Positions 42,883 through 51,729 are shown, numbered from the stretch's first letter. The stretch is 64,000 bases of DNA from Pseudomonas sp. BGI-2 (GCF_004310295.1 NZ_SISB01000007.1:1-64000), one strand, 5' to 3'. A program made the numbers and translations. Notes: a model not told the origin generated them from the letters alone.

Positions 42883-43408
42883 TCCTTTCATTCCCACGGT
42901 CTTCATCCGTCATAACCTCCACCTCAACGCCCTGCTCTTGGAAAACCAACCGTGGTTTTGCGCCCGTGATCTCGGTCGCTTAATGGGTTTCCATTTGAGT
43001 GATCGGGTGGTTAGCAAACTGGACGAGGATCAGCGGCATACACTCTTGATTGAGTATCACGGCCAACCTGAGAAGCGGTTGATGCTCAGCGAGTCCGGCG
43101 TGTACGCGTTGCTCGTCTATCACTACGTTCCGGGGAATCGGCTGTTGCGCGAGTGGCTGACCCATCAAGTGGTGCCAGCCCTGCGCGATGCAGGGCAGTC
43201 AAAGAACTCTGATCAACCAATGTTGAGTTTGCTGGATTGGCCGGAGATGTCGTTGAGCCTGTTGCATTGGCAGGATGAAGGCTGGATTCGGCTGCGGGAT
43301 ATGCCTTATCTGTTGCTCAACCGCACACGGCGGCGGGTCACGGTGGTTAAGCCTTGGTGGCGGAAGGTTGTGGAGGTGTTTCAGTCTTCGAAGCAGCAGG
43401 TGGGATAG
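42875..43408 (+). CDS. BRO-N domain protein (prophage antirepressor-like)
   Basis: A 177-residue protein whose first ~100 residues form a BRO-N fold: FCARDLGRLMGF, then DEDQRHTLL, then SESGVYALLVYHYVPGNRLLREWLTHQVVPALR, closely following the BRO/AntA antirepressor pattern. The C-terminal part is basic (NRTRRRVTVVKPWWRK) without a known KilA or ANT domain. ATG 42875 follows CGGAG. Solo BRO genes occur in many bacteria outside prophages and probably bind DNA. Here no phage genes are nearby. Confidence 0.85.
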   Translation: MPDPFIPTVFIRHNLHLNALLLENQPWFCARDLGRLMGFHLSDRVVSKLDEDQRHTLLIEYHGQPEKRLMLSESGVYALLVYHYVPGNRLLREWLTHQVVPALRDAGQSKNSDQPMLSLLDWPEMSLSLLHWQDEGWIRLRDMPYLLLNRTRRRVTVVKPWWRKVVEVFQSSKQQVG

Positions 43409-43523
43409 GTGACGCGCCTGTAGGATCAATCGCAAGACTCGTCGCTATTGTTTGTAGGAATTTTCGTAGACGTCGTAATGGCCACTCAGTATCGTCCGAG
43501 GGTTTTCAACCCTCGGCGATTGT

Positions 43524-44237
43524 ATGGACACTCCAAAAGAAAGAACTGGCTGGGATGACCGAGAGCTAGAGGCTTCGGTTGATGCTTACCTAAAGATGCT
43601 GAGTCTCGAATTGAGCAATCAACCGATAAAAAAGGCTGACGAGAATCGTCTTTTGCGCGAAGGACCGTTGAGCAAGCGCAGTGCTTCATCGGTTGAGTAC
43701 CGCATGCAAAACATTTCGGCCGTAATGGCGCAAATGGGTCTGAGACACATAGTTGGCTATGTACCTGCAAAGAACGTCGGCACCGGAATCAGCAGCCGGG
43801 TTCGAAAAATACTTGCCGAGAAAAATATCGACCGCTTCCGTCTTACACCCGAGCCAGCGAACCAGCAGGTTACTTATCGGCTGATAGAGGCTGCCCCACC
43901 CCATGCTGACGACGTGCCGGAAGGAATTCTGAATCCCACACAGATCAGCACCGCAACGATTAGGTATGCACGGGCGAAGAAGATTTCCGATTGGATATTG
44001 AAACAATCCGAAGGTCGCTGCGAAGGATGCAAGCAAAAAGCTCCGTTTCTGCGCTCTGACGGATTGCCTTACCTTGAAGTCCATCATGTTAAGCATTTGG
44101 CCAAGAAAGGCTCGGATCGTCCGAAGAACGCCGTGGCGTTATGCCCTAATTGTCATAGACGTTGTCACTACTCAAGCGATAGGGATGAGTTTACTGCTTG
44201 GCTTTATGACAACGTCGCACGGCTGAGACGTGAGTAA
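43524..44237 (+). CDS. HNH endonuclease (McrA-like)
   Basis: A 237-residue protein with a C-terminal HNH/McrA-type nuclease domain: CEGCKQKAPF supplies two Cys, LEVHHVKHLAKKGSDR the catalytic His pair, and NAVALCPNCHRRCH the Asn, second Cys pair and His. The N-terminal 150 residues contain a helical region (DRELEASVDAYLKM) seen in some restriction-type HNH proteins, a possible DNA- or modification-recognition part. ATG 43524 was taken as the start, with no strong ribosome site. Its base composition appears lower in GC than the flanking housekeeping genes. A modification-dependent restriction role is plausible but unproven. Confidence 0.82.
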   Translation: MDTPKERTGWDDRELEASVDAYLKMLSLELSNQPIKKADENRLLREGPLSKRSASSVEYRMQNISAVMAQMGLRHIVGYVPAKNVGTGISSRVRKILAEKNIDRFRLTPEPANQQVTYRLIEAAPPHADDVPEGILNPTQISTATIRYARAKKISDWILKQSEGRCEGCKQKAPFLRSDGLPYLEVHHVKHLAKKGSDRPKNAVALCPNCHRRCHYSSDRDEFTAWLYDNVARLRRE

Positions 44238-44572
44238 TCGAGCTGAATGCAATTCGTGGCGAGGGAGCTTGCTCCCGTTCGGCTGCGAAGCAGTCGCCAT
44301 GCAAACAGCTCGATCTACCTGATGCACCGCGTTACCGATTTGGGTCTGCTGCGCAGCCCAGCGGAAGCAAGCTTCCTCGCCACAGTGTGCTGCGTTGCTG
44401 CAGAGTTAGCGCTCGATAGATCAGCCGAGTTACTGCCGAAATTCGCGAGCAAGCTCGCTCCCACAGGTTTGGTGTGTCGCCGCAGATTTTGCGGTGTGTT
44501 GAAAACAGTCAGTGCAACCCGCCCCGCCTCCCGCTATTAATACCCTTCCCCACTCAAGGACCCGAGCCCGCC
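44238..44572. repeat. Cluster of divergent REP-like elements
   Basis: No gene is seen. GGCGAGGGAGCTTGCTCCCG (about 44259), GCGGAAGCAAGCTTCCTCGC (about 44359) and GCGAGCAAGCTCGCTCCCAC (about 44446) are short palindromes of the GCTTGCTC family, distinct from the main REP type of this window. A frame through 44247-44540 is judged to be repeat sequence, not a gene. Confidence 0.65.
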
Positions 44573-45562
44573 ATGAAATTCGACCTCGCCTACTGCCTCA
44601 GCCTCGACGACAAGCTGTCGATCTATGACGTGCGCGATTTGAATTTCGATGAAACCATGGAGTTCGATTCCGCCAAGGAACACTTCCAATGTCCCAATGA
44701 CGCCTGCAGGGCGGCCTTCGATGGGTTGAATGTGCTGACCACGTTCAACGCCAAGAACGTGAATTACGTGCGCACCCCGCACTTCAAGAACACGCCCAGC
44801 ACCCGGCATGTGGCAGATTGTCCTTATGTCAGTCTCAAGGCGTCGGCGTCAGGTGTGGACGCGGACGGTGCGGAAATGGATGACAGCCGCGAGGAGCATT
44901 TCCCGTCGGAGTTGTTGCTGACTCGGCGTGAGTATGTGCGAAAGCCGTCGAACCCGGCGGTGGCGGCGGATGTGGTGCGGGACGATCCGAATCCCTCTTC
45001 ATCGGCCAGTGATGTCGAGCATCCGAGCCGTGAATCGGCGCCGGACAAGACCAGTGTCTTCGCCCACCCGGTGGAGTGTTTTGTGTCGAACTTCGAGGAC
45101 AAGGAACTGCTCAAGCGCATGCCGCTGAAGATTGGCGAGCACACGGCGCCTTATGGGTCGTTCTTCAAGAAGATTGAGTATCTCCAGGACAACAAGGGGC
45201 TGATTTACTGGGGCAAGATCAAGGAGATCAAGGATTACACGCAAAGCTTTCGCATCGATTTCGAGCAGAAGGTCTGGTTCAAGCAGGTGGACGAGGCGAA
45301 GAAGAAGCCGTATTCAGTCAACGTTTACCTGAGCAAGAAGTTGATCGAGAACTACCGCAAGCGCAAAGCGTTTCTGGAAGAGATCAAGCATGCCATCGAC
45401 AGCGAAGCGGAGTTGTATTGCTTCTTTTATGGCGTGACGCCGGAGTTGAAGCAGGTACCAAGCAAGAAAAACCCAGAGCAGACGTTCGGGGTGTTCAGTG
45501 CGAATATCGAGAACCTGGATCACTTTATTATTCGTGAGGCGCCGGGGTTGGAGGCGAAGTGA
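44573..45562 (+). CDS. Unrecognised protein with a possible zinc-binding N-terminus
   Basis: A 329-residue protein without a family I recognise. Residues 40-84 contain CPNDAC, then HFKNTP, then STRHVADCPY. This Cys-x4-Cys ... His ... His-x3-Cys spacing resembles the zinc ribbon of CoiA-like competence proteins. Residues 90-160 are acidic and low in complexity (a linker). The C-terminal part (about 165-329) is charged, with alternating helices and strands (FEQKVWFKQVDEAKKKPYSV). ATG 44573 was chosen as the first start after the REP cluster; the frame runs 33 codons further into it. It lies 6 bp from the convergent TSUP gene. Confidence 0.7.
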   Translation: MKFDLAYCLSLDDKLSIYDVRDLNFDETMEFDSAKEHFQCPNDACRAAFDGLNVLTTFNAKNVNYVRTPHFKNTPSTRHVADCPYVSLKASASGVDADGAEMDDSREEHFPSELLLTRREYVRKPSNPAVAADVVRDDPNPSSSASDVEHPSRESAPDKTSVFAHPVECFVSNFEDKELLKRMPLKIGEHTAPYGSFFKKIEYLQDNKGLIYWGKIKEIKDYTQSFRIDFEQKVWFKQVDEAKKKPYSVNVYLSKKLIENYRKRKAFLEEIKHAIDSEAELYCFFYGVTPELKQVPSKKNPEQTFGVFSANIENLDHFIIREAPGLEAK

Positions 45563-45568
45563 AGGCGT

Positions 45569-46384
45569 TCAATTCAGGCACATGCTGACCATCACAAGCA
45601 CCAGCAAACCCACATATACCCGCGCATGTATTCGGTCCGGAATCCGCCCGATCCAAGGGGTGGCCAATCGAATCCCCACCAACGATCCCATCGTCAACAC
45701 CGCAAACGCCAGCAGATCCACATAGCCGATAAACCAAGGCCCCAGATCAGACGCGGTGAACCCCGCCATCGCCATGTAAGTCAGCGTCCCGGCCAACGCC
45801 ACCGGCAGGCTTAGCGGATTGGCCATGGACGTCGCCTGACTCATGCTCAGCCCACAACGACGCAACAACGGCACGGTCATGACGCTGCCGCCCACGCCGA
45901 GAAACGTCGCGATCGCGCCGATTCCTACGCCACCACCAGACACTTCTGCCCTCCCCAACCGCCGTGGGATTGCGGTGTCGGACGCTGTCAGAAAACCGCG
46001 TCTGAACAGGCAATCCGCAATGGTCACGCCCAAGTACGCGATGAAGGCATAACGAATCACCTCGCCACTTACCCACATCGCCGCGACCGCTCCGACGATT
46101 GCGCCCAATCCGATAAACCCACCCAACGGCCACAGGTAATGGCGAATGAGATTACCCGCTCGGTGATGTTTTCCCGTGGCGACCAATGCGTTAACGATCA
46201 TCACGCAGGTCGAAGTCGCCACGGCAATGTGCATCGCCGATTGGCCGATCGGGTCATCGGCACCATGGCTAACCACGAGCATGCGGTAAAGCAATGGCAC
46301 CACAACAAAGCCACCGCCAAAGCCGAACAACACCGCAGTAACGCCAGTCATGCACCCGAAAAATGCCAGCAAGAGATAAAACAT
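45569..46384 (-). CDS. TSUP-family (TauE/SafE) membrane permease
   Basis: A 271-residue protein with about eight hydrophobic segments and two similar halves, each opening with a Gly-rich motif: FFGCMTGVTAVLFGFGGGFVVVPLL and FLGVGGSVMTVPLL. TSUP proteins export sulfite, sulfoacetate or related anions. ATG at 46384 is used; a GTG one codon upstream is also possible. The convergent 44573 gene and the AraC gene transcribed away give no substrate clue. Confidence 0.88.
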   Translation of the reverse strand: MFYLLLAFFGCMTGVTAVLFGFGGGFVVVPLLYRMLVVSHGADDPIGQSAMHIAVATSTCVMIVNALVATGKHHRAGNLIRHYLWPLGGFIGLGAIVGAVAAMWVSGEVIRYAFIAYLGVTIADCLFRRGFLTASDTAIPRRLGRAEVSGGGVGIGAIATFLGVGGSVMTVPLLRRCGLSMSQATSMANPLSLPVALAGTLTYMAMAGFTASDLGPWFIGYVDLLAFAVLTMGSLVGIRLATPWIGRIPDRIHARVYVGLLVLVMVSMCLN

Positions 46385-46496
46385 CACGCGTCGTCCATTA
46401 ATTGAGAGCCGCTGACAATAGAGCGATGCGCCTTGGCCTGCTTCAGCAAGTCAGCCAATAATGTTCGCGTTTACGCCAACTGCTGGAAGCTGCTCA

Positions 46497-47264
46497 ATGC
46501 GCAACATTTCGATCAATCTGCTGGATGACACACCGCGCTCAGTGGTGGCGATCGGTACGGATTATTCCCACGGTCACGTGTTGCCCCGTCATACACATCG
46601 GCGGGCACAACTCCTGTACGGCGCCACGGGGGTGATGCAGGTCAGCACGCACGACGGCAACTGGGTGGTGCCGCCGCAGCGGGCGGTGTGGATTCCGGCG
46701 GGGGTGGCGCATGAGGTGTTGATGCTGGGGGTGAGCACGCGGAGCTTGTACATCGAACCCGGGAGGGTGGATCTGGGGGTTCGTTGCCAGGTGATCAGTG
46801 TGTCGCCGTTGATGCGGCACTTGCTGATGGAGGCGGTGGAGATCCCGCTGGCGTATGACGAGGCCGGGCGCGATGGCGCGCTGATCGACTTGCTGCTGCA
46901 TGAACTGGCGCGCAGTGCTCACTTGCCGTTGCACATTCCTTTACCGGTCGATGCGCGGTTGCTGGGGTTGTGCCAAGGCTTTTTGCAGCGGCCCGATGCA
47001 CATCAATCGCCGCAGCAATGGGCTGATCAGCTGCACATCAGCCTGCGTACGTTTAATCGGCTGTTCCGTCATCAGACTGGCTTGAGTTTCAGCCAATGGC
47101 GCCAGCGGGCCTGCGTGGTGCTGGCCCTGGCGCGGTTGGCGGCGGGGACGCCGGTGACGCGAATTGCACTGGATTTCGGCTATGAAAGCCCAGCGGCATT
47201 CTCGACCATGTTTCGCCGCGTGCTGGGGCAGGCACCGTCCGTCTGGATGGAGGGGGCGACATAG
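46497..47264 (+). CDS. AraC-family regulator with N-terminal cupin
   Basis: A 255-residue regulator. The first ~100 residues are a cupin (HVLPRHTHRRAQLLYGATGVM, then VPPQRAVWIPAGVAHEV). The C-terminal AraC HTH (about residues 155-250) contains QWADQLHISLRTFNRLFRHQTG and VTRIALDFGYESPAAFSTMFRR. ATG 46497 follows GGAAG; a start 12 codons upstream lacks a ribosome site. It is divergent from the TSUP permease gene with a 112-bp gap, so it may regulate it. Confidence 0.88.
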   Translation: MRNISINLLDDTPRSVVAIGTDYSHGHVLPRHTHRRAQLLYGATGVMQVSTHDGNWVVPPQRAVWIPAGVAHEVLMLGVSTRSLYIEPGRVDLGVRCQVISVSPLMRHLLMEAVEIPLAYDEAGRDGALIDLLLHELARSAHLPLHIPLPVDARLLGLCQGFLQRPDAHQSPQQWADQLHISLRTFNRLFRHQTGLSFSQWRQRACVVLALARLAAGTPVTRIALDFGYESPAAFSTMFRRVLGQAPSVWMEGAT

Positions 47265-47357
47265 CAAAAATCAAAAAATGAGTTTGATCCGGGCGCAAAA
47301 CAACTGTACAAAACAACAGTACTTTTTGGATTAGCACTCTCGAACCCGGAGAACACC

Positions 47358-47675
47358 ATGGCCTCTCTTGCGATGAAAATCACCCTGGAACGTATCGCCC
47401 TTTTCCAATTCACCCCGGCCCACTGCGCCCAGGCCCGAGCGATGCTGGGTTGGAGTGTGGAAGAGCTCTCGGAGGAATCCGGGGTCTCCGTGGACGCCAT
47501 TCTGCGTTTTGAGGACGAACGCGATGTACTGGATGTCACCCGACTGGCGTTGGCGTATCGGTTTGAATCGGAGGGGTTGGTGTTCTTCCCGGGATTTGCG
47601 CCGGGTCGGGGGATGAATATTAAAGGGTCGACGCCTGATCCGGTGGGTCGGGCGGACTATGCGATGGTCGAGTGA
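47358..47675 (+). CDS. XRE-type small HTH protein
   Basis: A 105-residue protein with a Cro/CI-type helix-turn-helix at about residues 24-65 (ARAMLGWSVEELSEESGVSVDAILRFE). A Gly-rich C-terminal tail follows (PGFAPGRGMNIKGSTPDP). ATG 47358 follows CCGGAG. Twelve bases separate its stop from the next start, and both encode HTH proteins, so a paired regulatory role is likely. The targets are unknown. Confidence 0.75.
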   Translation: MASLAMKITLERIALFQFTPAHCAQARAMLGWSVEELSEESGVSVDAILRFEDERDVLDVTRLALAYRFESEGLVFFPGFAPGRGMNIKGSTPDPVGRADYAMVE

Positions 47676-47686
47676 GGGGTCAACTG

Positions 47687-47959
47687 ATGAATGGAATCGA
47701 TGAATGCGACAGGCGCGGCAATCCGTCTTTGGGTGATGCCGATGCGGGGCAGATGAGGGCCAAGGCCGAATACCTCATGAAGATTGGCATGCTGCTCGAC
47801 ACCGGTCAGTTGGGCAAGGCGGAAGCGGCGCAAAGGCTGGGGCTGTCAGCGAGTGAACTGGATGAAATTCTCGATGGGAACGTGCGCGATCTGACCGTGG
47901 CGAAGATCGCGGGCCGCTCCATGGCGAGCGACCCGACGGCGGCGGATCAAGCGTTCTGA
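47687..47959 (+). CDS. Small HTH (HTH_37/HigA-like) protein
   Basis: A 90-residue protein with an HTH at about residues 40-75 (LGKAEAAQRLGLSASELDEILDG). Its scaffold resembles antitoxin-like XRE proteins of the HTH_37 type. ATG 47687 follows AGGGG; a GTG five codons upstream overlaps the previous stop. No toxin partner was seen: the upstream gene is another HTH protein and the downstream gene is the convergent amidase. Confidence 0.65.
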   Translation: MNGIDECDRRGNPSLGDADAGQMRAKAEYLMKIGMLLDTGQLGKAEAAQRLGLSASELDEILDGNVRDLTVAKIAGRSMASDPTAADQAF

Positions 47960-48049
47960 GGCGTAATTGATCACGCCTCCATGAGTAGGGTGAGATGGCC
48001 TCCCTGCCCATGCACGATGCCAGACCCGTATCGCCAACATCACTAGATC

Positions 48050-49579
48050 CTACTGCTCTTTAAACGCCGGATTCTGGCGTTCTAACGATGCTTGTTCATA
48101 GTTGTAAGCCAGCGCCAGCAGTTGAGGTTCACTCCAGCGCTGGCCGAAAAAGAACACAGAGGTCGGCAACTCATCGTTGTTCATGCCCGACGGGACGGTA
48201 ATGCCAGGGTAGCCAGCCACTGCGGCGCTGAATTGCGAATAGCCATCGGCATCGGCGAACAACGCATCCAGATTATGTTCAGCCAATTGCTCATCAATGG
48301 CAGCCTTGAAACTGGCATTGAGGATGCCGAACAACTCAGTTGCCTGCGAGTGGGTCATGTCCAGTTCGTTGATGTCCTTCAGCATCTGCTGCCCGTATCC
48401 TTCGGTGCCCGGATTGAGTACGTTGAAGTCGATCAACTGTTGAAGGGTCTGGATCGGCAATCCTTGCCGGCTGACGAGGTACTCGGGCAGTTCATGTTTC
48501 ATGCCAGCCATGAGGGTGTTGAAGTAGCCATCGATATCCGGCAGTCGTACTTTCAACGGCACCAGGGTAGCGCCTTGCTCTTCCAGTGTGGCCAATGCCA
48601 TCAGGAACTTAACGCCAGGTTGAAGAACAGAGCCGTTCGTACCGACGTACTCGGTCGGGTAACCGATTCTTTTGCCTTTCAATGTATCCGTGGCGAGCAG
48701 CGTGGTGTAGTCGACTCCCATCGGAGCATCGCCGGTTGCGGCATCCGTGACATCGGCGCCTTGCAGGGCATTGAACATCAGTGCGGCGTCACGAACGGTG
48801 CGCGTAAGGGTGCCGGGGGTGTCTTGCAGACGTGTGATGGGAATGATGCCTGATCGGCTGAACAATCCCAGTGTCGGCTTGACGCCAACTACCCCGTTGG
48901 CCGAAGCAGGGCAAGTGATCGAGCCGTTGGTTTCAGTGCCGATGGCCAACGGTGCAAAACCGGCAGCTACACCTGCTGCTGAACCAGAGCTGGACCCGCA
49001 GATTTCGCCACTTAACACGTGGGGATTTTTACCTTGGCCACCTCGGCCACTCCAACCATGTGGCAAGCCCATTTCCCGAACGTAGGCCCATTCGCTCATG
49101 TTGGTTTTACCGAGAATGACGGCACCTGCATCGCGCAGTTGTTTTACGACAAACGCATCGTTTGCCGCAGGCTGGCCGACCATGGCCAATGAGCCCGCGC
49201 TCGTTTGCATCTGGTCCGCAGTGTCGATGTTGTCCTTGAGCAGAACTGGAATGCCGTGCAGCGGGCCACGCACTTTTCCAGCCTGACGCTCCAGGTCTAA
49301 CGCGGTGGCAATGTCGATGGCTTGAGGGTTGAGCTCAATGATCGCGTTGATCATCGGCCCTTGCTTATCCAGCGTGCTGATGCGCGCCTGCAAATATTCC
49401 ACCAGCGTTACTGAGGTAAGTTCGTTACGTTCCATCCGCTCAGTGAGCTCGCTGACGCTCGCATATTCGAGCGTCTGAGCAGTGACTGCCCCTTTGCTGT
49501 CTGCAAATGCAGACCCGGTGGCCGATAGCAGAACGATCTGCGCCAGTGCCGTCATGCGGTTTCTTAAAAAGTCCTTCAT
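48050..49579 (-). CDS. Exported amidase-signature (AS) hydrolase
   Basis: A 509-residue protein with a signal peptide ending near ATGSAFA, then a full amidase-signature domain. The catalytic Lys is in VLLKDNID, the cis-Ser in CGSSSGSAAG, and the nucleophile Ser in ETNGSITCPAS. It should cleave amide bonds in the periplasm. Amidase-family proteins with signal peptides are a minority; peptide, aryl-amide or acyl-homoserine-lactone-like substrates are all possible. ATG 49579 begins the signal. Not part of an obvious operon. Confidence 0.88.
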   Translation of the reverse strand: MKDFLRNRMTALAQIVLLSATGSAFADSKGAVTAQTLEYASVSELTERMERNELTSVTLVEYLQARISTLDKQGPMINAIIELNPQAIDIATALDLERQAGKVRGPLHGIPVLLKDNIDTADQMQTSAGSLAMVGQPAANDAFVVKQLRDAGAVILGKTNMSEWAYVREMGLPHGWSGRGGQGKNPHVLSGEICGSSSGSAAGVAAGFAPLAIGTETNGSITCPASANGVVGVKPTLGLFSRSGIIPITRLQDTPGTLTRTVRDAALMFNALQGADVTDAATGDAPMGVDYTTLLATDTLKGKRIGYPTEYVGTNGSVLQPGVKFLMALATLEEQGATLVPLKVRLPDIDGYFNTLMAGMKHELPEYLVSRQGLPIQTLQQLIDFNVLNPGTEGYGQQMLKDINELDMTHSQATELFGILNASFKAAIDEQLAEHNLDALFADADGYSQFSAAVAGYPGITVPSGMNNDELPTSVFFFGQRWSEPQLLALAYNYEQASLERQNPAFKEQ

Positions 49580-49695
49580 TTACAGCTTCCTTGTTATGGC
49601 TAATCACGAGTGAGTCATTTCACCCGCTGCAAAGCCTACCGAAGCCATAGGAAACGGCTGTCAGCTACAAGGAACCGCCTATGTAGGAAACTTCA

Positions 49696-50769
49696 TCAAT
49701 ACTTGTAGCCGCTACAAGCCAAATGCCCTTTTTCCTTCACCGTACTTTCCATTTCCAACCACCATGCGTTCCCCCTCTGCGGGTACTTCACGTTGAACGC
49801 CTCACCCATTTGCGGTGTGGTGATCGACACATTGCGCTCCCAGGCCAATGCGAGTATCCGGTCGAAAGGCTCGAACCAGGCGTGCATCGACAAATCGAAG
49901 GTGCCGTTGTGAATCGGCAATAACCAGCGCCCTTTGAGGTCGATATGCGCTTGCAGGGTTTCTTCAGGCTGCATGTGAACGTGAGGCCACTCGACGTTGT
50001 AGGCGCCGCTTTCCATGAGGGTCAGGTCGAACGGGCCGTACTGTTCGCCGATGCGTTTGAAGCCATCGAAATAACCGCTGTCGCCGCTGAAGAAGATCCT
50101 CGTGTCGCCGTCGATCATCACCCACGAGGCCCAGAGCGTGCTGTTGCCATCGAACAGGCCACGACCGGAGAAGTGCTGCGACGGTGTGGCGATGAACTGC
50201 ATGCCATCGACTTCCGTGCCCTGCCACCAATCCAGTTGGCGCACTTTGCTGGCATCGACTCCCCACTTGATCAGGGTGTCGCCCACGCCCAGTGGCGTCA
50301 GGAAGTACTTGGTCTTGTCCGCCAGTTTGAGCACGGCTTGATAATCGAGGTGGTCGTAGTGGTCGTGCGACAGGATCACCGCTTCGATCGGCGGCAATTC
50401 TTCGAGGCTGATCGGCGGTTGGTGGAAACGCTTGGGACCGGCCCACTGTACTGGGGAGGCGCGTTCGGCGAAGACCGGGTCGGTGATCCAGAATTTGTCT
50501 CGCAGTTTCAGCAGGACGGTGGAGTGGCCGAGGCGATAGACGCTGTGGTTGGGTGCAGCGATCAGCGCGGCCTGGGTCAGGGCTTGCACCGGGACGGGCG
50601 CTGTCGGGCGAGTGTTGCGCGGCTTGTGGAAAATCATGCTCCACATGATGCGCACCATTTTCCGAAAGCCTTCACGTTGCACGGGCGCATGATTGCGGAA
50701 GAGCCCTTCTGCCTGACGGGATGCTTCAGGCGTGGAGGCGTTGTCCGTAGGGGAAATCGAGTTGGCCAT
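49696..50769 (-). CDS. Metallo-beta-lactamase fold hydrolase (NAPE-PLD/RomA-like)
   Basis: A 357-residue metal-dependent hydrolase with the HxHxDH metal site in ILSHDHYDHLDY and further metal ligands in PSQHFSGRG and FSGDSGYFDGF. The proline-rich N-terminal part (about residues 20-80) and the C-terminal WLLPIHNGTFDLSMH match the NAPE-PLD-like/RomA subfamily. ATG 50769 was used; earlier codons lie in the promoter region. Divergent from a TetR gene with a palindromic operator between them, so TetR control is likely. Confidence 0.9.
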   Translation of the reverse strand: MANSISPTDNASTPEASRQAEGLFRNHAPVQREGFRKMVRIMWSMIFHKPRNTRPTAPVPVQALTQAALIAAPNHSVYRLGHSTVLLKLRDKFWITDPVFAERASPVQWAGPKRFHQPPISLEELPPIEAVILSHDHYDHLDYQAVLKLADKTKYFLTPLGVGDTLIKWGVDASKVRQLDWWQGTEVDGMQFIATPSQHFSGRGLFDGNSTLWASWVMIDGDTRIFFSGDSGYFDGFKRIGEQYGPFDLTLMESGAYNVEWPHVHMQPEETLQAHIDLKGRWLLPIHNGTFDLSMHAWFEPFDRILALAWERNVSITTPQMGEAFNVKYPQRGNAWWLEMESTVKEKGHLACSGYKY

Positions 50770-50887
50770 GACTGAGTAACTCCAGAAAAACCGCACAAAG
50801 CGGTTTTTCACGGTGGGAATAAATGGCCAAAGCACGCACGCATCAGCCGGAGATTCTATTTTTCCCTGTGCAGGATTAACAAAATAT

Positions 50888-50903
50888 TACACTGCACAGT
50901 GTA
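50888..50903. promoter_or_regulatory. TetR-type operator between the MBL and TetR genes
   Basis: TACACTG-CA-CAGTGTA is a perfect 7-bp inverted repeat with a 2-bp centre. It lies 119 bp before the MBL start and 79 bp before the TetR start. Its size and location suit a TetR dimer controlling both genes. Confidence 0.7.
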
Positions 50904-50981
50904 GTTTCAAGGTTGCATCAAACCCGATCACAAGTAAACTGCTGAGTGTAATTCTCTTTATCTTCCTGCCGAAGCGTACTT

Positions 50982-51590
50982 ATGACAGCTCCACAGCGCC
51001 TCACCGACCGTAAACGCGAAGCCATCATCCAGGCGGCGATTGCCGAATTCCGCGCCAACGGTTTCGACATCACCAGCATGGACAAGATCGCCGCCACTGC
51101 CGGCGTGTCGAAGCGCACGGTGTACAACCACTTCCCCAGCAAGGAAGAGTTGTTCGCCGAAATCCTCAATCAATTGTGGGCACGAGTGACCGCAGAGCAG
51201 GAAACGTCCTACCGCCCTGACCTGCCGCTGCGCGATCAAATGAGCCTGATGTTGAAGGCCAAACTGCAGATGCTGGGCGATGACAACTTCCTCGACCTGG
51301 CGCGTGTGGCGATCGCCGCCACCATTCATTCTCCCGAGCGCGCGCAGAACATGGTTGCCCGAATGGGTGAGCGTGAAGAAGGCCTGACCGTGTGGATCCG
51401 CGCCGCCCAGTCAGACGGTCGATTGAAACCGGTCGATCCCGAGTTTGCCGCGCAGCAAATTCAGGGAATGCTCAAATCCTTTGCGTTCTGGCCGCAGATT
51501 TCCATGGGGCTCCCGGCGCTGTCGGACGAGATGCAGATAACCGTGGTGGAGTCGGCGCTGGACATGTTCCTCGCCTGTTATCAGCGCTGA
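50982..51590 (+). CDS. TetR/AcrR-family regulator
   Basis: A 202-residue repressor. The N-terminal HTH (residues 10-55) has the family pattern: AAIAEFRANGFDITSMDKIAATAGVSKRTVYNHFPSKEELF. The C-terminal ligand-binding region resembles the AefR-like/TetR_C group (QIQGMLKSFAFWP). ATG 50982 is the frame's first. The divergent MBL gene is the likely target. Confidence 0.9.
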   Translation: MTAPQRLTDRKREAIIQAAIAEFRANGFDITSMDKIAATAGVSKRTVYNHFPSKEELFAEILNQLWARVTAEQETSYRPDLPLRDQMSLMLKAKLQMLGDDNFLDLARVAIAATIHSPERAQNMVARMGEREEGLTVWIRAAQSDGRLKPVDPEFAAQQIQGMLKSFAFWPQISMGLPALSDEMQITVVESALDMFLACYQR

Positions 51591-51729
51591 ATCGATCTGC
51601 AATAAATGACAACGTCTGCCGATTGACCGGTCAAGGGTCGCTCTGAATACAACGCTGCAATGTGTTTCAGGATGAAACTGACGCTGGGGCTATAGTGAGC
51701 CTCAGTCCCAGCGCCCTGCAGAGAGCATC

